A stretch of DNA of 23,687 nucleotides from Rhizophagus sp. LPA8_4_AMF (taxonomy: Eukaryota > Glomeromycota > Glomeromycetes > Glomerales > Glomeraceae): the NCBI GenBank assembly GCA_021464525.1, contig JADRCO010000999.1, positions 1 to 23,687 on the forward strand. Direction: 5' to 3'. A program made the position numbers and the translations under genes. Positions within the stretch are counted from its first letter, which is position 1; each line of letters begins with the position of its first letter. Under the pieces are notes generated by a model. It ran no database searches, was not told where the DNA came from, and saw only the letters and a list, made by a program, of their open reading frames with translations. This document shows positions 21,275 through 23,687 of this stretch, one piece after another.

Positions 21275-21356
21275 GGAATATTATTCCATTATTATAATAA
21301 ATGAATAAAATGGAATTTTTGCCATATAACAGATAATGGAATAAAACGGAATTTTT
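21275..21356. repeat. Small direct/inverted repeat cluster
   Basis: GGAATATTATTCC (21275-21287) is palindromic. TTATTCCATTAT (21281-21292) is the exact reverse complement of ATAATGGAATAA (21334-21345). AATAAAATGGAATTTTT (21304-21320) recurs with one change at 21340-21356. Together these make a local hairpin-forming block, possibly part of a small non-autonomous element. Confidence 0.45.
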
Positions 21357-22384
21357 ATGAATTTTAATAATTTTTATTCTTACACGTGACAATTAGCCAA
21401 TAATAATCGCAGATTTATTGAGATGGAAATTTGTAAAAATTCCATAGTAACTAGTAAATTGCTGATCATTTCGGCCAAAATTATTGTCATGTCACCAGCA
21501 CAACCTAGATCAGCCTGCATTAAGATGTGAATTATCAAATATTTCTCAAAATAAAATCAGAATTTTTTCTGTTATCATGATAAAAATTTGAAATTTGATA
21601 TTGAAATAAATATGGATCTCTGTTTCAAAGCCGATACCTATTTTTTGTCTTAAAGCTAGCTTGATTTATGTTATTGCTATTCTTTACAAAGTTTTGTTGC
21701 TTTACAAATTTTAAGGATAAAACTAAAAGTAACATTAGATAATGTGAATAACATAGATTGGGTAAGTGAGTAACGTAACTTATCTTACGTTCCTATATAA
21801 ACCACATGATATATAGTAATAGCTAGTGGTAACAAATGGTATTTTATAGGGGTGAAAAACTAAATTAAATAATTTTTATAAATTAGCATTTTCTTGATCA
21901 TAATATTAATTTTAAAAGGCCGGACAGATGAATTTTATCAATTAAAAAATCTTCTAATAAAGAATACAGTTTATTCTTAATCTTAAATTATAATACAATA
22001 TATTTTACTTTTGGAAAAATAAATTTTATATATTATTTATATTATTTAAATGTATATATTTGCTAGTTAGGTGGGTAAATATAATTTTTCAGATGGTATT
22101 TAACTTAGATTGTAACATATAAATTATATATAAATTTACTAAAAAAATCAAATATGACTATAATAAATTTAATTTTATAAATTATTGTAAATTACTTTAA
22201 TAGTATTTAGTAATTAAAAAAAACTAATTTTATTTTATGGGTTTTATTTTTTATTGATATATTACTACTATATCACTAGGCCTCAAATGTACGTGCTTAG
22301 CTAATTAATTATATGATTTTATTAGTTAAAATATAGGATAATTTAAACAAATTAATTATAGTTAACGTTAATTATTAATATTAT

Positions 22385-22457
22385 TATTCTTATTAATACA
22401 TTCCTTATTAATACATTTTTCTACTCTATTAATACATTCTTTTTATTCATATATTCT
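22385..22457. repeat. Degenerate tandem repeat, TATTAATACATT units
   Basis: TTATTAATACATTC, TTATTAATACATTT, CTATTAATACATTC and TTATTCATATATTC follow one another with small spacers of uneven length. The units are AT-rich and diverged. No function is apparent. Confidence 0.6.
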
Positions 22458-23333
22458 AATTAATTATTCCTAACTAATTATTCAAAACATTAAATAATTT
22501 GTTCTTAATTAAAATAATAAAATAAGTTTAAATAGCTAATCTTTTCATAACAGTATTTTTAATGGAGTTTTAACTCATAGGTACTACCATGAAATCAAAT
22601 ATAGTATGTATAATAACAAATAACTTCTTCTTTATTATCTGCATGATCTTTAATAACCTGAAACCCTTGTCATTTAGCATAATTATTTATAAAATTATGC
22701 AATCTTTTATTAATTGAAATTTCTTTTCTAAATACAACAGTTTATATTTATCCTTATTAGATAAGATTGTTTCATCACAAATAATATTACAATTATCTAC
22801 AAAAAAATAAATAAAGAAAGAAAAGGGTTAGAATTATAATCTATTCTAATCAAAAATAATCTATCCTAATCTTTAACCTTAAATCCACTTATCCTAAATA
22901 ATATTAAAATAACTTAAATCCTGTATAACAAAAAATTAAAATGAAATATCTTATCCAATATTATACTTACAGAGATGATATAGATTATAGATATCAAAAT
23001 ATTTGTCTTTATAAGACGAATCTAACAAGTTCAAAATCATTAAAATCCAATCACTAACTTTTGAGAAAGCAAATTTTAAAACTAAAAAATTAATATAACT
23101 TTATATATTTAAAATCAGAATTTATTATAGATTTATACAAAATAAGATCTGAATAGGTTTGGTTTGATTTGACTTGAAACTAAAGTCAAGCTGAACTGAT
23201 CAATTTAAACCTTCAAGTTGAATCAATAGTATTATTAATATCAGTCCTATCAACTTTCATCAGTTCTAACAATTTTGGCCTATTGATCCCATAAACCTCG
23301 TAAAAATAATTAAAGGAGAAAATTGGCATTATA

Positions 23334-23410
23334 CAGTCAACTCTCTATATAGTCACATGTTTGAAACAGTTAATTTTAGTGATTATAAAGAGATATGACT
23401 ATATAAAAAA
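23334..23410 (+). mobile_element. Probable pogo/Tc1-mariner-type transposon end
   Basis: CAGTCAACTCTCTATATAG starts at 23334 directly after a TA dinucleotide (23332-23333), the target used by this superfamily. The CAGT...CTCTATATA pattern resembles pogo-like terminal repeats. An inner inverted pair (TATATAGTCACAT and ATATGACTATATA) follows within 60 bases. The other end is not in the window, so size, type and whether it is autonomous cannot be told. Confidence 0.35.
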
Positions 23411-23518
23411 TTTTGTATATATATATAAATCATAATTCTGGTCAAAAATTAACATAATTTTGATTAGAATTATACTTAAATATTTTATTGATCATAACTT
23501 TGCCAATATTGATCATGA

Positions 23519-23687
23519 AGAGATGATCGTAACTCTTCTTTAACACCTTATGGCTCCGCCATGCTTACGTGGCAAGACTTTAAGTCTTTGCATTTTGTTT
23601 CCCGTACTGGTGGAGTTCCGCTCTGGTTTCAGTTTTTGGAATCCTCTTTGCTCTCTTCTTCTTCTCGCCTTGTCCATCCTTCTTTTG
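23519..23687 (+). mobile_element. LINE-like open frame, cut by the window edge
   Basis: A frame opens after a TGA and stays open to the window end, about 56 residues, through a stretch much richer in G+C than its surroundings. It reads YGSAMLTWQDFKSLHFVSR, then GGVPLWFQFLES and a serine-rich run. The W-x-x-F ... G-x-(V/I)-P-x-WF layout recalls the repeated LINE-type reverse-transcriptase proteins of Rhizophagus, from memory only. No reverse-transcriptase core motif lies in view, so the assignment is weak. A different repeated gene or a host exon is possible. Confidence 0.35.

Overview
This is an AT-rich, intron-dense eukaryotic window that reads as fungal nuclear DNA. Ten protein genes can be traced exon by exon, with 43 introns in all, every one GT...AG and mostly 50 to 110 bases. 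The fungal call rests on a V-ATPase proteolipid of the fungus-specific c' (Vma11) type, a Pik1-type PI 4-kinase and a Gna1 acetyltransferase. The AT richness, short introns and a DUF7918-like protein fit an arbuscular mycorrhizal (Glomeromycotina, Rhizophagus-like) genome. That last step is inference, not proof.

Layout. 1-2315: AT-rich, no convincing gene; it holds a fold-back repeat and one orphan exon-like reading frame. 2316-3297 (-): p23/Sba1 Hsp90 co-chaperone, with heat-shock and CRE-like sites upstream. 3805-4969 (-): DUF7918-like protein with SUMO-type motifs. 5637-6526 (+): glucosamine-6-phosphate N-acetyltransferase. 6664-7410 (-): Snapin-like coiled-coil protein. 7660-8603 (+): V-ATPase c' containing a 13-base microexon. 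9077-10228 (-): splicing factor SPF27/BCAS2. 10430-14774 (+): PI 4-kinase Pik1, ten exons. 15150-16347 (-): unrecognised acidic/basic nuclear-type protein with a duplicated motif. 16618-18778 (-): DNA polymerase delta small subunit. 20162-20888 (-): ARF1 GTPase. 20889-23687: AT-rich, gene-free, with repeats, and at the right edge a probable pogo-like transposon end followed by a LINE-like open frame that runs off the window.

The genes are single-copy housekeeping functions (chaperoning, chitin precursor supply, vacuolar acidification, splicing, Golgi phosphoinositide and ARF signalling, DNA replication) and do not form an operon or cluster. Pik1 and ARF1 both act at the trans-Golgi. Three head-to-head pairs (DUF7918/GNA1, Snapin-like/VMA11, BCAS2/PIK1) have short shared upstream regions. 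I see no new multi-gene system. The most interesting signals are in the promoters: a perfect heat-shock element plus CRE in front of p23, an MCB-like box in front of POLD2, and a recurring TCAYRTGA E-box. Others are the microexon, the unrecognised duplicated-motif protein and the SUMO-type tail.
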